From Rhizobium sp. CF080 (lineage in GTDB: Bacteria; Pseudomonadota; Alphaproteobacteria; Rhizobiales; Rhizobiaceae): a DNA stretch of 64,000 nt. The stretch's first letter is position 1. Every line of letters starts with the position of its first letter. Shown here piece by piece: positions 1 through 9,359 of this stretch. The notes under the pieces were generated by a model. It had not been told where the DNA came from, did not search any database, and saw only the letters and a list, made by a program, of their open reading frames with translations. Position numbers and translations under genes: made by a program. The DNA lies in contig NZ_AKKC02000002.1 of the NCBI RefSeq assembly GCF_000282095.2, positions 248,001-312,000 on the forward strand, written 5' to 3'.

Positions 1-499
1 GCTTGTCCTTGATAAAGCCCGGGCGGATGTTCGGATCGAAGGAAATGACCCGCTTCCGGTACTCGCGAGCCATCAGCGCCTCGTAGGTGCCGCCGCAGGG
101 TTCGGGGATCAGGCTGATCGCACCGAAATGCATGGCCTCGCAATCATCGCCCAGCGCAGGCAGGTCAGCCTCGGTGATCATCCGGCCGGCTGTGCCTTCG
201 TCATAGAAGGCGTAGGTCGCCTGGCCATTGACGAGTTTCACGAAGGCGATGGTCGTCGGGCGGGACGAAACCGCTGCAAGGCTGTAATCCACGCCGCTCT
301 TCGACAGCGTTTCCCGCAGGACGTCGCCCATCAAATCGTCGGAGATGCCGGTGAAAAATGCAGTCGGCTGACCGAGTCGGCCGAGCGCAATCGCGGTGTT
401 GAAGATCGCGCCCCCGGCATAGGGCGCAAAACCTTTTTCACCCAGCGTGGTGTCACGCGGGAGCATGTCGATCAGGGCTTCGCCGCAGCACAAAATCAT
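1..499 (-). CDS. PfkB-family carbohydrate kinase (fructokinase-like), C-terminus outside window
   Basis: The reading frame starts at the ATG at 499 behind a GGGAGG ribosome site and stays open to the left window edge, giving about 166 residues. The N-terminus reads CCGEALIDMLPR and is followed by a glycine-rich GGAIFNTAIALGRLG stretch. This is the sugar-binding N-terminal half typical of ribokinase/fructokinase (PfkB) enzymes, which phosphorylate a sugar with ATP in the cytoplasm. The C-terminal GAGD catalytic motif lies outside, so the substrate and intactness cannot be judged. It lies 76 bp behind pyrE in the same direction and is probably co-transcribed. Fructokinase is the likeliest function by family resemblance. 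Confidence 0.85.
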   Translation of the reverse strand, partial: MILCCGEALIDMLPRDTTLGEKGFAPYAGGAIFNTAIALGRLGQPTAFFTGISDDLMGDVLRETLSKSGVDYSLAAVSSRPTTIAFVKLVNGQATYAFYDEGTAGRMITEADLPALGDDCEAMHFGAISLIPEPCGGTYEALMAREYRKRVISFDPNIRPGFIKDK

Positions 500-575
500 A
501 AAATCCTCCCGCGCGCTTTCTCAGCAATTTTTCAATCGATTAAGCGAGCTTTTGCCAAAAGGCCAGAGCAAAAAA

Positions 576-1271
576 TCAGAGCGCAATCTCGCTCACGCCG
601 CCATTGCGTCCCGACCAGGCCAACGGCGCATCGAGGAAGGCCTCGACTTCCGACAGAGTGTTTTCGTCGAAAAGCTTGTCCTCGCGGGCTGCCGCGAGCA
701 CATGACGCCAGGTGGCGATGTGGTGAAGCTTCACCTGGCCGTTGGAAAAGCGCTCATAGGCTTCCGGGAAAATATCGTAGAAGAAGAGCGCAATACCATG
801 ATCAACCGTGGCCCCCGCGGCGCGGATCGCATCGATGAACTTGAACATGCTGCCGCCGGCGGTCGTCAGGTCCTCGATGACCAGCACACGCGCGCCCTCC
901 GGCATATGGCCTTCGATCTGCGCGTTGCGGCCATGGCCCTTCGGCGCCTTACGGACATAGATCATCGGCAGGCCGAGCCGCTCGGCGAGGAATGCGGCAA
1001 AGGGGATGCCTGCCGTTTCGCCGCCCGCGATGCAATCGAACTTTTCAAAACCTGCTTCGCGCATGACGGTGGCGGCAGCAAAATCCATGATCGCGGAACG
1101 GATGCGGGGGTAGGAAATCAGCTTGCGGCAGTCGATATAGACCGGGCTCATCAGGCCGGAGGCAAACTTGTAGGGCTTGTCGGCGCTGAAATGGACCGCT
1201 CCGATCTCCCAGAGCATCTTTGCCATCAGTTCGGCCATTACGCCGCGGTCCGGAAATGTGGTTTGAATCAT
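576..1271 (-). CDS. pyrE: orotate phosphoribosyltransferase
   Basis: This enzyme transfers the phosphoribosyl group of PRPP to orotate to give OMP, the fifth step of de novo UMP synthesis. The 231-residue product has the PRPP-binding motif [13 protein letters not shown] at about residues 129-141 and the flexible catalytic loop [15 protein letters not shown] at about 107-121. The length is normal for the alphaproteobacterial form. It lies downstream of pyrC in the same direction, with a GGDEF gene between them, so the two pyrimidine genes flank an unrelated gene. The start is the first ATG of the frame, with no competing ribosome site visible. Confidence 0.97.
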   Translation of the reverse strand: MIQTTFPDRGVMAELMAKMLWEIGAVHFSADKPYKFASGLMSPVYIDCRKLISYPRIRSAIMDFAAATVMREAGFEKFDCIAGGETAGIPFAAFLAERLGLPMIYVRKAPKGHGRNAQIEGHMPEGARVLVIEDLTTAGGSMFKFIDAIRAAGATVDHGIALFFYDIFPEAYERFSNGQVKLHHIATWRHVLAAAREDKLFDENTLSEVEAFLDAPLAWSGRNGGVSEIAL

Positions 1272-1355
1272 GCGCCCGCTCCTTTTGTCAAAACCACGCG
1301 CCGCAATAGCAGCATGCGGCAGAGTACGCCAGACGATGCAGAAAATAAGAGGGGA

Positions 1356-2534
1356 TCAGGCGGTGGTGCGTGTTTCGCTCGTGTCCACGGGACGCAGATA
1401 ACCTGCGACCTCCACGCGGTCGCGGCCGGCCCGCTTTGCTTCGTAGAGCGCGTTGTCGGCAAGGCTGAGCACGGTTTCGAAAGGCTGGCCCGTCGGAGCC
1501 CCGACGGCGACACCGGCGCTGACCGTGCACTTCAGCACGGCCTCGCCGAGGGTCATCTCGCGGGCGGCGAAGCGACGGGAGATGTCGTTGGCGATCCGCT
1601 CAGCCCGTCCGGGAAGGACGCCGTCGAGGATCATCACGAATTCCTCGCCGCCCAGCCGCGCGACGGTATTGCGAGTTTTCACGCCGCTTACGAGGTCTTC
1701 GGCAAACAGCCTCAACACCTGGTCGCCGGCAGCATGGCCATGCTGATCGTTGATGGATTTGAACCGGTCGATATCGAAAACGATGACGGCGGTCGACGAA
1801 CCGAGAGTGCGATGGGCGTGCTGCTCGAAGAGCGCGCGGCGATTGAGGAGCCCCGTCAGCGCGTCGGTCATCGCCTCGTGACGATGGTGGGCCGCCATGC
1901 GCCACTGGTGGAGCGCCAGCGAAAGCGCTCCGATGCCGGTCATGCCAGCGATGCAGACGCCGATATTGAGGTTTTCGGCCCAATTGTCGGGCGCGTGGCC
2001 CAGCACCCATTGCTGTCCATCAATCAGGACGGCAGCACAGAGGGCGAAAGACACGGCGGTGGCGGCGTAGAGCACCGCCATCCCGATGAGCGGTCCCGGC
2101 GCCTCCCGGCGTGCCCGCCAATATTGTCTGGCCGTTTCGAGAAGCAGCACCGCCGTCGCCAGGTTCATGACGATGAAACCAAGGCCGTCGAGGCCGGTTA
2201 TCATCAGTGGCACGCCGAATGTCACGGAGGCGGCCGTGAGGGCAACGGCCGTTATCCAGGGCCGCACACCGCTGCGAAACTGCACGGAGGCCGCATAGAT
2301 CGTACTGAATCCCGCCATCAGGAAGGTATAGGCGATCGAGGCGCCGACGACGCCCGCTTCGACGGTATAGGAACTATAGGCGAAAATGCCGGAAACGGTG
2401 AGGCAGAGCGCGACGACGAGGGTGAGCAGGAAGGAATCGGTGCGACGCGAATACCATGTGCCGAACAGCGTCACCATCAGGCACGCCGCCGAGACGCCCA
2501 GCGCGAGCAGAAGAGAATGGTAGTCGAGCATCAT
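1356..2534 (-). CDS. integral-membrane diguanylate cyclase (GGDEF)
   Basis: The 392-residue protein has an N-terminal half of six or seven hydrophobic segments (about residues 5-195) with no recognised sensor name. A GGDEF domain follows: TDALTGLLNRR, FDIDRFKSIND and the active-site motif GGEEF near residue 297. The signature is intact, so it should make cyclic di-GMP from two GTP at the inner membrane. The position five residues before GGEEF does not show the RxxD inhibitory site, so product feedback through a classical I-site is not expected. There is no EAL domain. The gene lies between pyrC and pyrE, an unusual place for a signalling gene. GAGAAG upstream of the tandem ATGATG start may act as ribosome site. 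Confidence 0.92.
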   Translation of the reverse strand: MMLDYHSLLLALGVSAACLMVTLFGTWYSRRTDSFLLTLVVALCLTVSGIFAYSSYTVEAGVVGASIAYTFLMAGFSTIYAASVQFRSGVRPWITAVALTAASVTFGVPLMITGLDGLGFIVMNLATAVLLLETARQYWRARREAPGPLIGMAVLYAATAVSFALCAAVLIDGQQWVLGHAPDNWAENLNIGVCIAGMTGIGALSLALHQWRMAAHHRHEAMTDALTGLLNRRALFEQHAHRTLGSSTAVIVFDIDRFKSINDQHGHAAGDQVLRLFAEDLVSGVKTRNTVARLGGEEFVMILDGVLPGRAERIANDISRRFAAREMTLGEAVLKCTVSAGVAVGAPTGQPFETVLSLADNALYEAKRAGRDRVEVAGYLRPVDTSETRTTA

Positions 2535-2654
2535 GCCTAGCTTCTCTTCGGGTAGATCCCGGCGGGAAAATCTTGGGCACCACGCTAAACCCGGATTCTA
2601 TCCAAAAGGTTACCGGGTCATTCCAAATACCATCAACCGGATTGGGGTCAGACT

Positions 2655-3698
2655 TTACTTCTCAACCACTTGCCAGTGGAGTGGGAACATCGGATCGAAG
2701 ACCGTGATCGGCCCCGCACCGCTGTCGCGCTTGTCGGGAAACCTCGCCGGTTCGTCGCGCTTTTCAAGCGTAATCGTCTCTTCGTTCGGCTTCAGGCCAT
2801 ACCAGGCCGGGCCGTTGAGCGAAGTGAACGCCTCCAGCTTGTCGAGCGCATTGTCGTCCTCGAACACATGGGCAAGGCAGCTCATCGTATTGACGGAGGT
2901 ATAGATGCCGGCACACCCGCAGGCGCATTCCTTCAGCGGATCGACATGGGGCGCGGAATCGGTGCCGAGGAAGAAGCGCGCATCACCTGACGTCGCCGCC
3001 GCCCGGAGCGCGAGGCGATGGTTCTCGCGCTTGGCGACCGGCAGGCAGTAATAATGCGGGCGGATGCCACCGACCAGGATGGCATTGCGGTTGATGATCA
3101 GGTGGTGGGTGGTGATCGAGCCGGCAAGATTGCCCTTCGACGACTTGATGTAATCGATGCCGTCGGCGGTCGTCACATGTTCCATGGTGACCTTCAGTTC
3201 CGGCAGGCGCTGGCGCAGCGGATCGAGCACGGTCTCGATGAAGACGGCCTCTCGGTCGAAGATGTCGACCTCCGGCGTGGTCACTTCGCCATGCACGCAG
3301 AGCGGCAGGCCGATCTTCGCCATGCGCTCCAGAACCGGCATCGCCTTGTTGAAATCGCGCACGCCGCCATGGGAGTTGGTCGTCGCACCGGCAGGATAAA
3401 GTTTTACGGCCGAGATCAGGCCGCTCTTCTTGCCCTCTTCCACATCGTCCGGATCGGTGTGTTCCGTCAGATAGAGCGTCATCAGCGGCTCGAAGCGGTC
3501 GCCGGCCGGAAGGGCGGCGAGAATGCGTTCGCGATAGGCCTTGGCATCCGTCGTCGTCACCACCGGCGGCACGAGGTTGGGCATGATGATGGCGCGCGCG
3601 AAATGCCGGCTCGTATCGCCGATCACCGCTTGCAGGACGTCGCCGTCGCGCAGGTGAAGATGCCAGTCATCGGGGCGGCGGAGCGTAAGCGTTTTCAT
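2655..3698 (-). CDS. pyrC: dihydroorotase (class II)
   Basis: Dihydroorotase closes N-carbamoyl-aspartate to dihydroorotate, the third step of pyrimidine synthesis. The 347-residue product begins with the zinc-binding HxH motif in [11 protein letters not shown] (His13 and His15). It also keeps [11 protein letters not shown] around the carbamylated-lysine position, the later metal-ligand regions HGEVT and EHVTT, and GTDSAPH with the catalytic aspartate. Length and motifs fit the E. coli-type class II enzyme. It is the first gene of the minus-strand run that continues into the GGDEF gene and pyrE after a gap of 120 bp. Confidence 0.97.
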   Translation of the reverse strand: MKTLTLRRPDDWHLHLRDGDVLQAVIGDTSRHFARAIIMPNLVPPVVTTTDAKAYRERILAALPAGDRFEPLMTLYLTEHTDPDDVEEGKKSGLISAVKLYPAGATTNSHGGVRDFNKAMPVLERMAKIGLPLCVHGEVTTPEVDIFDREAVFIETVLDPLRQRLPELKVTMEHVTTADGIDYIKSSKGNLAGSITTHHLIINRNAILVGGIRPHYYCLPVAKRENHRLALRAAATSGDARFFLGTDSAPHVDPLKECACGCAGIYTSVNTMSCLAHVFEDDNALDKLEAFTSLNGPAWYGLKPNEETITLEKRDEPARFPDKRDSGAGPITVFDPMFPLHWQVVEK

Positions 3699-3929
3699 GG
3701 GAGGCTTCCGGACGTGATCGATCCGTCCGCCATAACATCAATGGTTCGGACAAAACAATCCGATCATGAGAGGAACCTGCAATCCGCCAGGCCAGACGCG
3801 TGGTAATTCTCACGCAAATGTGCGGGGCCCAAAGGCCTCCCGCGCACGAAACATGAAGGGCGCACGGAACCGGCGCCAGCTTCCGGCGTTCGTTAAGCAA
3901 TCTGAAGAATCAGTAAATCGGAGCGGACA

Positions 3930-4856
3930 ATGAAATCCCGCCTATCCAAAGTCAACAGGGGTTTTGCGATTGCCACAGGTACTGCTGTCGCGCTTTGCGC
4001 GCTGACGGTTTCGCCCGGCGCCGAGGAACGCGCCAGCCTTCAGCTTGCCTCGGTGATGCAGACGGAATGCGATCGTCTTGCCGGCAGCCCTTACGATCAG
4101 CAACGTAACGGCGAATTTGCGCCGGTCGGGATTTCCGATATCGACGGCACCGCCGTCGAGGCCTGCCGCATGGCCTTTGATGCGACCGGCAATCCGCGTT
4201 TCGCCTATCAGCTCGGCCGGGCTCTCAACAAGACCCAGCAGGCCGACCAGGCGATGAGCGCTTACGATGTTGCCGTCCAGGCGGGTTATGCCGCCGCCAA
4301 GGTGAATTTCGGCATGCTGATGGGCCGACTGGGCGACGAACAGTCGGAATTCCAGCTCTATACCGAGGCGGCCGATAGCGGCAACGTCCTTGCTGCCTAC
4401 AATCTCGGCGTCGCCTATCGCGATGGCCTCGGCACCCAGCCGGATGTCCAGCGGGCGCTGACCTGGTTCCAGAAGGCTGCAGCGGAAGGCGACGATACCG
4501 CTGCCTTCAATATCGGTGCGATCTATGACGAAGGCCAGCTTGTGGAGCAGGACGACCAGACGGCGATCGCCTGGTACGACCTTGCAGCCCAGCGCGGCAA
4601 TACCGATGCGATGATCAATCTCGGCTTGATGTACGAGGCCGGCGAAGGCATTGAAGCGAATGCCCTCAAGGCTGCCCAGATGTACGGCAAGGCCGCCGAA
4701 AACGGCGATGTCTTCGGCGCCTACAAGTTCATGCAGATGCAGGAACTGGGTGTCGTCCCCGGCCCGAGCGAACCGGCGATGACCGAAGGCGTCAATTCGC
4801 TGGTGCTGAAGCCGGGCGACATGGAACAGCCTGCCGGCATCGGCAAGGACATCTGA
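3930..4856 (+). CDS. exported Sel1/TPR-like repeat protein
   Basis: The 308-residue protein has a signal peptide (basic MKSRLSKVNRG, then a hydrophobic stretch to about residue 30). Helical repeats of about 36 residues follow: AYNLGVAYRDGLGTQPDVQ, AFNIGAIYDEGQLVEQDDQ and AMINLGLMYEAGEGIEAN. These match Sel1-like repeats, which act as protein-binding scaffolds, usually in the periplasm or envelope. No enzymatic motif is visible. GGAG lies six bases before the ATG. The gene is transcribed divergently from pyrC and ends 4 bp before the convergent racemase-family gene. Its partner is unknown. Confidence 0.85.
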   Translation: MKSRLSKVNRGFAIATGTAVALCALTVSPGAEERASLQLASVMQTECDRLAGSPYDQQRNGEFAPVGISDIDGTAVEACRMAFDATGNPRFAYQLGRALNKTQQADQAMSAYDVAVQAGYAAAKVNFGMLMGRLGDEQSEFQLYTEAADSGNVLAAYNLGVAYRDGLGTQPDVQRALTWFQKAAAEGDDTAAFNIGAIYDEGQLVEQDDQTAIAWYDLAAQRGNTDAMINLGLMYEAGEGIEANALKAAQMYGKAAENGDVFGAYKFMQMQELGVVPGPSEPAMTEGVNSLVLKPGDMEQPAGIGKDI

Positions 4857-4860
4857 TAAC

Positions 4861-5898
4861 TCAGATTTCCCCGGCGGAAGGCCCCCATACGTCGGTCATC
4901 GCAAAACCATCCGACAGAGGGTCGAACGGATCAAGGGCGATCTGATGCAGACCGAAGGTAAAACCGCGGCCGGTGATCGTCGGGATGATCGCCGGCTTTC
5001 CTGCGACTTCCGTTTCGGATGCCAGCCCCACCTCGAACTGCGAACCGATGATCGAGCGCGACTTGAAGATGTCTCCCACCCTCACCTTGCCGCGTGCATG
5101 GAGCGCTGCCAGATTGGCGGAATTGCCGGTGCCGCAGGGCGAACGGTCTGCCCTGCCCGGCCACATCGTGGTGCACGTCCGCACCGTACCGTCGGCTTCC
5201 GTATCGCGGAACATCACGTAAGCGACGCCCGAAATCGCCGGGATTTCCGGGTGCACGACCTCGATCTGCCTGTTGATCAGATCCTTCAGCACCATACCGG
5301 CCTGGACGAGCGCTGCCGCATTGCCCTTTTCGATGGTCATGCCGATCTGGCCGACATCCACCAGTCCGTAGAATATCCCGCCGTAACAAAGATCAAGCGT
5401 GATCTCGCCCCATGAAGGGGTCTCAACCTTCACATCGAGCTGATGCACGAAGGACGGTACCATGGTGAGTTTCACTTTTTCGCAGCGCCCGTCGCGGCAC
5501 GTGGCGGTCGCGCGCACGAGACCGGCCGCGGTTTCGAGCGTCACGATGGTTTCAGGCTCCTGCATCTCGACGATACCGGATTCCAGAAGTGCGGTGGTGA
5601 CGCAGATGGAGTTCGAGCCGGAACTCGCATGCGCCTGGTCCGGCTGCAGGATGATGAAGGCCGCATCGGCATCGGGGTGCTTCGCCGGCAGCAGTAGATT
5701 GACCGAGCCGATCGGCGCACCGCGCGGCTCGAGGCAGAGAAAGCGGCGAAGCTCGTTGCCCTTCGGATCCGTGTTCAGCCAATGAAGCTGAGCCGCGACC
5801 GTTTCGCCCGGAATCTTCGGCACGCCACCGATGGCGACCTTGCCGATCTCACCCTCGCAATGAACGTCCAGCAGCTGGATCGTACGTTTCCATCTCAT
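4861..5898 (-). CDS. proline racemase family protein (hydroxyproline epimerase/dehydratase-like), Ser/Cys type
   Basis: The 345-residue protein belongs to the proline racemase superfamily, whose members racemise proline, epimerise 4-hydroxyproline or dehydrate trans-3-hydroxyproline with a pair of acid/base residues. The second catalytic motif DRSPCGTGNSANLAAL is intact (Cys255, with Asp251 nearby). The first, normally MCGHGTI, reads SSGSNSI here, so the catalytic Cys is Ser93 and the following His is Ser95. From family knowledge, Ser or Thr at this place goes with hydroxyproline epimerase or dehydratase activities and not proline racemisation. It starts 14 bp after the SDR gene, with GGAG eight bases upstream, so the two form an operon. 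The exact substrate is inferred. Confidence 0.82.
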   Translation of the reverse strand: MRWKRTIQLLDVHCEGEIGKVAIGGVPKIPGETVAAQLHWLNTDPKGNELRRFLCLEPRGAPIGSVNLLLPAKHPDADAAFIILQPDQAHASSGSNSICVTTALLESGIVEMQEPETIVTLETAAGLVRATATCRDGRCEKVKLTMVPSFVHQLDVKVETPSWGEITLDLCYGGIFYGLVDVGQIGMTIEKGNAAALVQAGMVLKDLINRQIEVVHPEIPAISGVAYVMFRDTEADGTVRTCTTMWPGRADRSPCGTGNSANLAALHARGKVRVGDIFKSRSIIGSQFEVGLASETEVAGKPAIIPTITGRGFTFGLHQIALDPFDPLSDGFAMTDVWGPSAGEI

Positions 5899-5912
5899 TT
5901 CGGCTACTCCGA

Positions 5913-6620
5913 TCAGACGTGACGGGTGATGCCGCCGTCGACGCGGATATTCTGGCCGGTGATGTAACCGGCGCCATCCGACAGCAGGAAGGCGGCGGTC
6001 TTGGCGACCTCTCCGACCTGCCCCATGCGCTTCATGGGCACCTTTTCCTCGGTGCCGGGCTTGTGCGGCAGGCTGTCGATGAACCCCGGCAGGATGCAGT
6101 TCATGCGGATGTTGTCGGCCGCATAACGATCCGAATAGAGCTTGGTGAAGGCTCCGGCCGCAGCGCGATAGGTGCAGGAGACCGGGAAGATCAGTGAGGG
6201 CTCGAAGGCCGCAAACGTGGTGATGTTGACGAAGGCGCCCTTGCCCTGTTTCAGCATGACGGGCGTCACCAGGCGCGCCAGGCGCACCAGTGACAGGATC
6301 ATCATGTCGGAACCGAGCGTCCAGTCCTCGTCGCTGATGTCGAGCAGATCGCCCTTCGGCGGATGGCCGGTGTGGTTTACCACCGCATCGATGCGGCCGT
6401 AGGTCTTCATGGCGAGGTCGAAGATCGCCTGTATGTCCTCGGCCTTTTCCGCGACGCCGCGGGAGGCGACCCCGCCGAGTTCAGCGGCCAGTTTCTCGCA
6501 GCTTTCGGAAGGCGACATCAGCGCGAGCTTGTAACCCTGGGCGTGCAGTTCGCGGGCGATCGCCTCACCCATGCCGCGCCCGCCGCCGGTGATCAGCGCG
6601 ACCTTTTCCGTCTCAGCCAT
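5913..6620 (-). CDS. SDR-family protein with degenerate catalytic motif
   Basis: The 235-residue Rossmann-fold protein has the cofactor motif TGGGRGMG at residues 11-18 and the C-terminal signature GYITGQNIRVDGG of the short-chain dehydrogenase/reductase family. The active site is unusual: the normal NNAG reads VNHTG (81-85), the catalytic serine region reads NITTF, and YxxxK reads YRAAA (Tyr151, with Ala155 in place of Lys). Normal oxidoreductase chemistry is therefore doubtful. The start at 6620 is preferred over the upstream ATG at 6641 because AAGGAG lies six bases before it. It is the first gene of an operon with the racemase-family gene, so a role in hydroxyproline or related amino-acid metabolism is inferred. 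Confidence 0.85.
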   Translation of the reverse strand: MAETEKVALITGGGRGMGEAIARELHAQGYKLALMSPSESCEKLAAELGGVASRGVAEKAEDIQAIFDLAMKTYGRIDAVVNHTGHPPKGDLLDISDEDWTLGSDMMILSLVRLARLVTPVMLKQGKGAFVNITTFAAFEPSLIFPVSCTYRAAAGAFTKLYSDRYAADNIRMNCILPGFIDSLPHKPGTEEKVPMKRMGQVGEVAKTAAFLLSDGAGYITGQNIRVDGGITRHV

Positions 6621-6701
6621 CGGAATCTCCTTGAGTGTCATCCCGCCTGCAAGCGGGCTTTTCGAACAGATATATCAGCACTAAGGCTTTGCCTACCGTC
6701 T

Positions 6702-8237
6702 TCAACGAAGCCAGCGATAGCCGAGGTTCAGCCGCATTTTGCCGTCGCCGTAATAATAGGGCAGCGACAGGGATTTCGCAGGCGATGCAGTCAGTCCGAG
6801 GGCATCGACGGAGGAAAGATCGATCGGCGGCGGCGAACCCGTCCCAGCCCCGCCATCGGTCCAGACCGCCAGAACCGGCCCCTTCATGGCGTCCGGAGCC
6901 GGGAAGCCGGCGATCGGTTGCTCGGAATTGATGACCGGCACATCCGGAAACTGCAGCCGCATGTTGCCGGCCAGGTGCATGCCGGCCGCAACGATCACCG
7001 CCGGCCGGCCCTCGGATTTCAGTGTTTCGGCGACGGATGCGAGGGGATAGTTGATACGGGTGTAGGCGCCGGTGAGCCCGCCGGTAAAAGTCTTGCCCGC
7101 CAGCGGGACCAATGTCACCAGCATGATGACGCCGAATACGGGGACGAAGCGCTTGAGATGGCGCGCGGTATCGATGCCCGCTCGTTCCAGCTTCCCCAGG
7201 AGATAGAGCGGCAGAGGCAGCAGATAGGGATCCAGCCAACGCTCCGTGATCTTGGTCGTGCCCGTGAAAAGGATCACCAATACGACACCCAACAGGCCCA
7301 CTGCCATCATCAGCCCCAGAAGGTGCGTCCAGCGGTCGCCGGCGGTCAGCGATCGCCTGAAGTCCTTTCTGAAGGGGACCGCGAAGATAACGACAGTCAG
7401 AGCGCCGAACGCCAGACAAGCGAGCACCAGCGAGCCGAGGGCGCGTGCGATACGGGCAATGCCGTGCGGGGCATTCGCCTCGACCATCTTGCCGATCGTG
7501 CCGGCTGTCGCGAGATCGAGATTGTCGAGAAGCCAGAGGGCGTGGGGGAGGACGATTATCAGGCTGACGATCGCAGTCAGCAGGACTCGCGGATCAAAAA
7601 GACGGGTGCGCCACTCCCTGTCGCAGAACACGGCAACAATGGCGGAGGCAGGCAGCAGCGCGAAATTGTATTTCGAGATCGTGCCGATGCCAATCGCCAG
7701 CCCAAGGATCACGTAGCCCTGCCAGTCCGACCGGACAAGCGTTCGGAAAAGCCCGTAGAGGAACAGAGACGTCGCCATCAGCGCTGCGACGGTATGCGTC
7801 AGGTCCTGCTGCGGCATATAGGAGAGCTGCGGCAGGGTGAGCAGGCTCAGCATCGCCATCGCCACAAAGCCGGGTCGGGTATCGAGCTCACGGGCCGCCA
7901 TGCCGAAAAACACGTAGCACAGCAGCAGCATCAGGAATTTCGGCAGGGTCAGCGAGAAGAGCGAGGTGCCAATGACGCTGACAAAGGAATTCTGAACCCA
8001 GTTGTAGAAAGGCGGCTGCGGCCCGTAACCAGCGAGCCAATATTGTGAGAACAGCGTCTGCTCCGCCTCGTCCAACGTCAGTGCGTTGGGCAGGATCAGG
8101 CGAACAGCGATACTCAGCAGGAAATAGGCGCCGAGAAAAAGCGCCGCCGGCCAGAGACCACCGGCCAGAAACGTCGCCAGCCGGCCAGGCTTTTTCAACT
8201 CTTCGGAACGCACCGCGTCCATGCTCTCACGATCCAT
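6702..8237 (-). CDS. GT39-like membrane glycosyltransferase
   Basis: The 511-residue polytopic protein has about ten hydrophobic segments. After the first one comes an acidic pair in TLDEAEQTLFSQ (Asp56, Glu57). This arrangement is typical of the PMT/ArnT-type GT39 superfamily, whose members move sugars from polyprenyl-phosphate donors to lipid or protein acceptors on the outer face of the inner membrane. The PQPPFYNWVQ stretch that follows the loop is also typical. The C-terminal 150 residues are soluble. Acceptor and donor cannot be read from sequence, and no polysaccharide genes are adjacent. A start at the internal ATG (8222) is possible. Confidence 0.82.
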   Translation of the reverse strand: MDRESMDAVRSEELKKPGRLATFLAGGLWPAALFLGAYFLLSIAVRLILPNALTLDEAEQTLFSQYWLAGYGPQPPFYNWVQNSFVSVIGTSLFSLTLPKFLMLLLCYVFFGMAARELDTRPGFVAMAMLSLLTLPQLSYMPQQDLTHTVAALMATSLFLYGLFRTLVRSDWQGYVILGLAIGIGTISKYNFALLPASAIVAVFCDREWRTRLFDPRVLLTAIVSLIIVLPHALWLLDNLDLATAGTIGKMVEANAPHGIARIARALGSLVLACLAFGALTVVIFAVPFRKDFRRSLTAGDRWTHLLGLMMAVGLLGVVLVILFTGTTKITERWLDPYLLPLPLYLLGKLERAGIDTARHLKRFVPVFGVIMLVTLVPLAGKTFTGGLTGAYTRINYPLASVAETLKSEGRPAVIVAAGMHLAGNMRLQFPDVPVINSEQPIAGFPAPDAMKGPVLAVWTDGGAGTGSPPPIDLSSVDALGLTASPAKSLSLPYYYGDGKMRLNLGYRWLR

Positions 8238-8310
8238 TTTCGCTTCTTGAGGAAAACATCATGTGGCAGCAGGTGACACGGCCGGCGGCGCGGATCAATA
8301 GAAACCGCGC

Positions 8311-8853
8311 TCACTCGGGAGATTTCCGATTGATCCAGCGCGCCAGAGAGGATGAGCGGTCAATTCTTAGTACCGCGTAGGCCTCGACAAGATCGCTGAG
8401 GCTGAAGCTGCGATTGAGGCCGCTCGGGTTCGGCAAGATCCACACGCTTGCACCACAGAATCGCGAGGATTGCGGACCCCAACCAACCTTGCCACCTTCG
8501 ATCGCCTCATAGGCCGCCTTCCCGAGAAACGCGATGGTCTCCGGCCGGAAGTGGGCAATCTTCCCTTTGAACGCTTCTGCGGATTTCCGGAACTCGTTGT
8601 GCCGGAGTTCGGCTGCACTGCGGGTGGCGCGCGAGACGGCGGCGGTAATGCCGCACCCAAATTCCAGCACGCGCCGGTCTTCTTCCGCCGGCACCCTCTC
8701 AGGCGTGAAGCCGGAAAGGTGGAGCACACGCCAAAAGCGATTGGACGCTGATCCGAAATTATGGCCGGTGGCTGCCGCCTGCACACTGGGGTTTATGCCA
8801 CAGAAGACGACCGGCAGTTCCGGGGCAAGGATGTCGAAGGACGACAGTTCCAT
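8311..8853 (-). CDS. mug: G:T/G:U mismatch-specific uracil/thymine DNA glycosylase
   Basis: The 180-residue protein shows both signature motifs of the Mug/TDG family of uracil-DNA glycosylases: GINPS at residues 19-23, which carries the catalytic Asn, and NPSGLNR at 142-148, the intercalating loop. Members remove uracil or thymine opposite guanine to start base-excision repair. The length is close to that of E. coli Mug. It stands alone between the glycosyltransferase and the DUF1348 gene, all on the minus strand, with a gap of 73 bp to the next gene. Confidence 0.95.
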   Translation of the reverse strand: MELSSFDILAPELPVVFCGINPSVQAAATGHNFGSASNRFWRVLHLSGFTPERVPAEEDRRVLEFGCGITAAVSRATRSAAELRHNEFRKSAEAFKGKIAHFRPETIAFLGKAAYEAIEGGKVGWGPQSSRFCGASVWILPNPSGLNRSFSLSDLVEAYAVLRIDRSSSLARWINRKSPE

Positions 8854-8888
8854 GGTGGGTGAAGATATCCCTAAGAATCATTTGAGGG

Positions 8889-9359
8889 TCAGAAGCCCAG
8901 ATCGCTGAGGCCGAGATGATCGTCTGGCCGCCGTCCGAGCGGCCAGCGGAATCGCCGGCCAGTCTCAGGCATGGGCGCGTCATTGATGGAGGCGAAGCGC
9001 CGGCGCATCAAGCCATGTTCGTCAAATTCCCAATTCTCGTTGCCGTAGGAGCGGAACCAGTTACCGCTGTCGTCGTGCCACTCGTAGGCGAAGCGTACCG
9101 CTATGCGGTTTTCGCCAAAACTCCAGAGTTCCTTGATGAGCCGGTAATCCAGCTCGCGCTGCCACTTGCGGGTGAGGAACCCGACAATCGCCTCGCGCCC
9201 CTCGACGAATTCGGCGCGGTTGCGCCAGTAGCTATCGACGGTATAGGCAAGCGCCACGCGTGCCGGATCGCGGCTGTTCCAGCCGTCTTCCGCAAGGCGG
9301 ACTTTCTCGACGGCCGTTGCCGGCGTGAAAGGCGGCAGAGGCGGACGTTGATCGCTCAT
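8889..9359 (-). CDS. DUF1348 family NTF2-like protein
   Basis: The 156-residue protein has an NTF2/SnoaL-like fold pattern: [13 protein letters not shown], then [24 protein letters not shown] and [20 protein letters not shown]. These are the conserved blocks of DUF1348. No function is established for the family; related folds bind small ligands. The start at 9359 overlaps the stop of the upstream PNPOx-like gene (ATGA overlap), so the two are translationally coupled. A longer frame reaching 9503 exists but would run into the neighbour and lacks a ribosome site. Confidence 0.88.
   Translation of the reverse strand: MSDQRPPLPPFTPATAVEKVRLAEDGWNSRDPARVALAYTVDSYWRNRAEFVEGREAIVGFLTRKWQRELDYRLIKELWSFGENRIAVRFAYEWHDDSGNWFRSYGNENWEFDEHGLMRRRFASINDAPMPETGRRFRWPLGRRPDDHLGLSDLGF

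Noticed and set aside
447..2540. 697-residue plus-strand frame
   Set aside because: It is antisense to pyrE and the GGDEF gene, has no family features and is rich in His/Arg/Gly, as expected of GC-rich shadow frames.
2589..2618. Terminator hairpin behind pyrC
   Set aside because: ACCCGG and CCGGGT pair, but the loop is 18 bases and no T-run follows.
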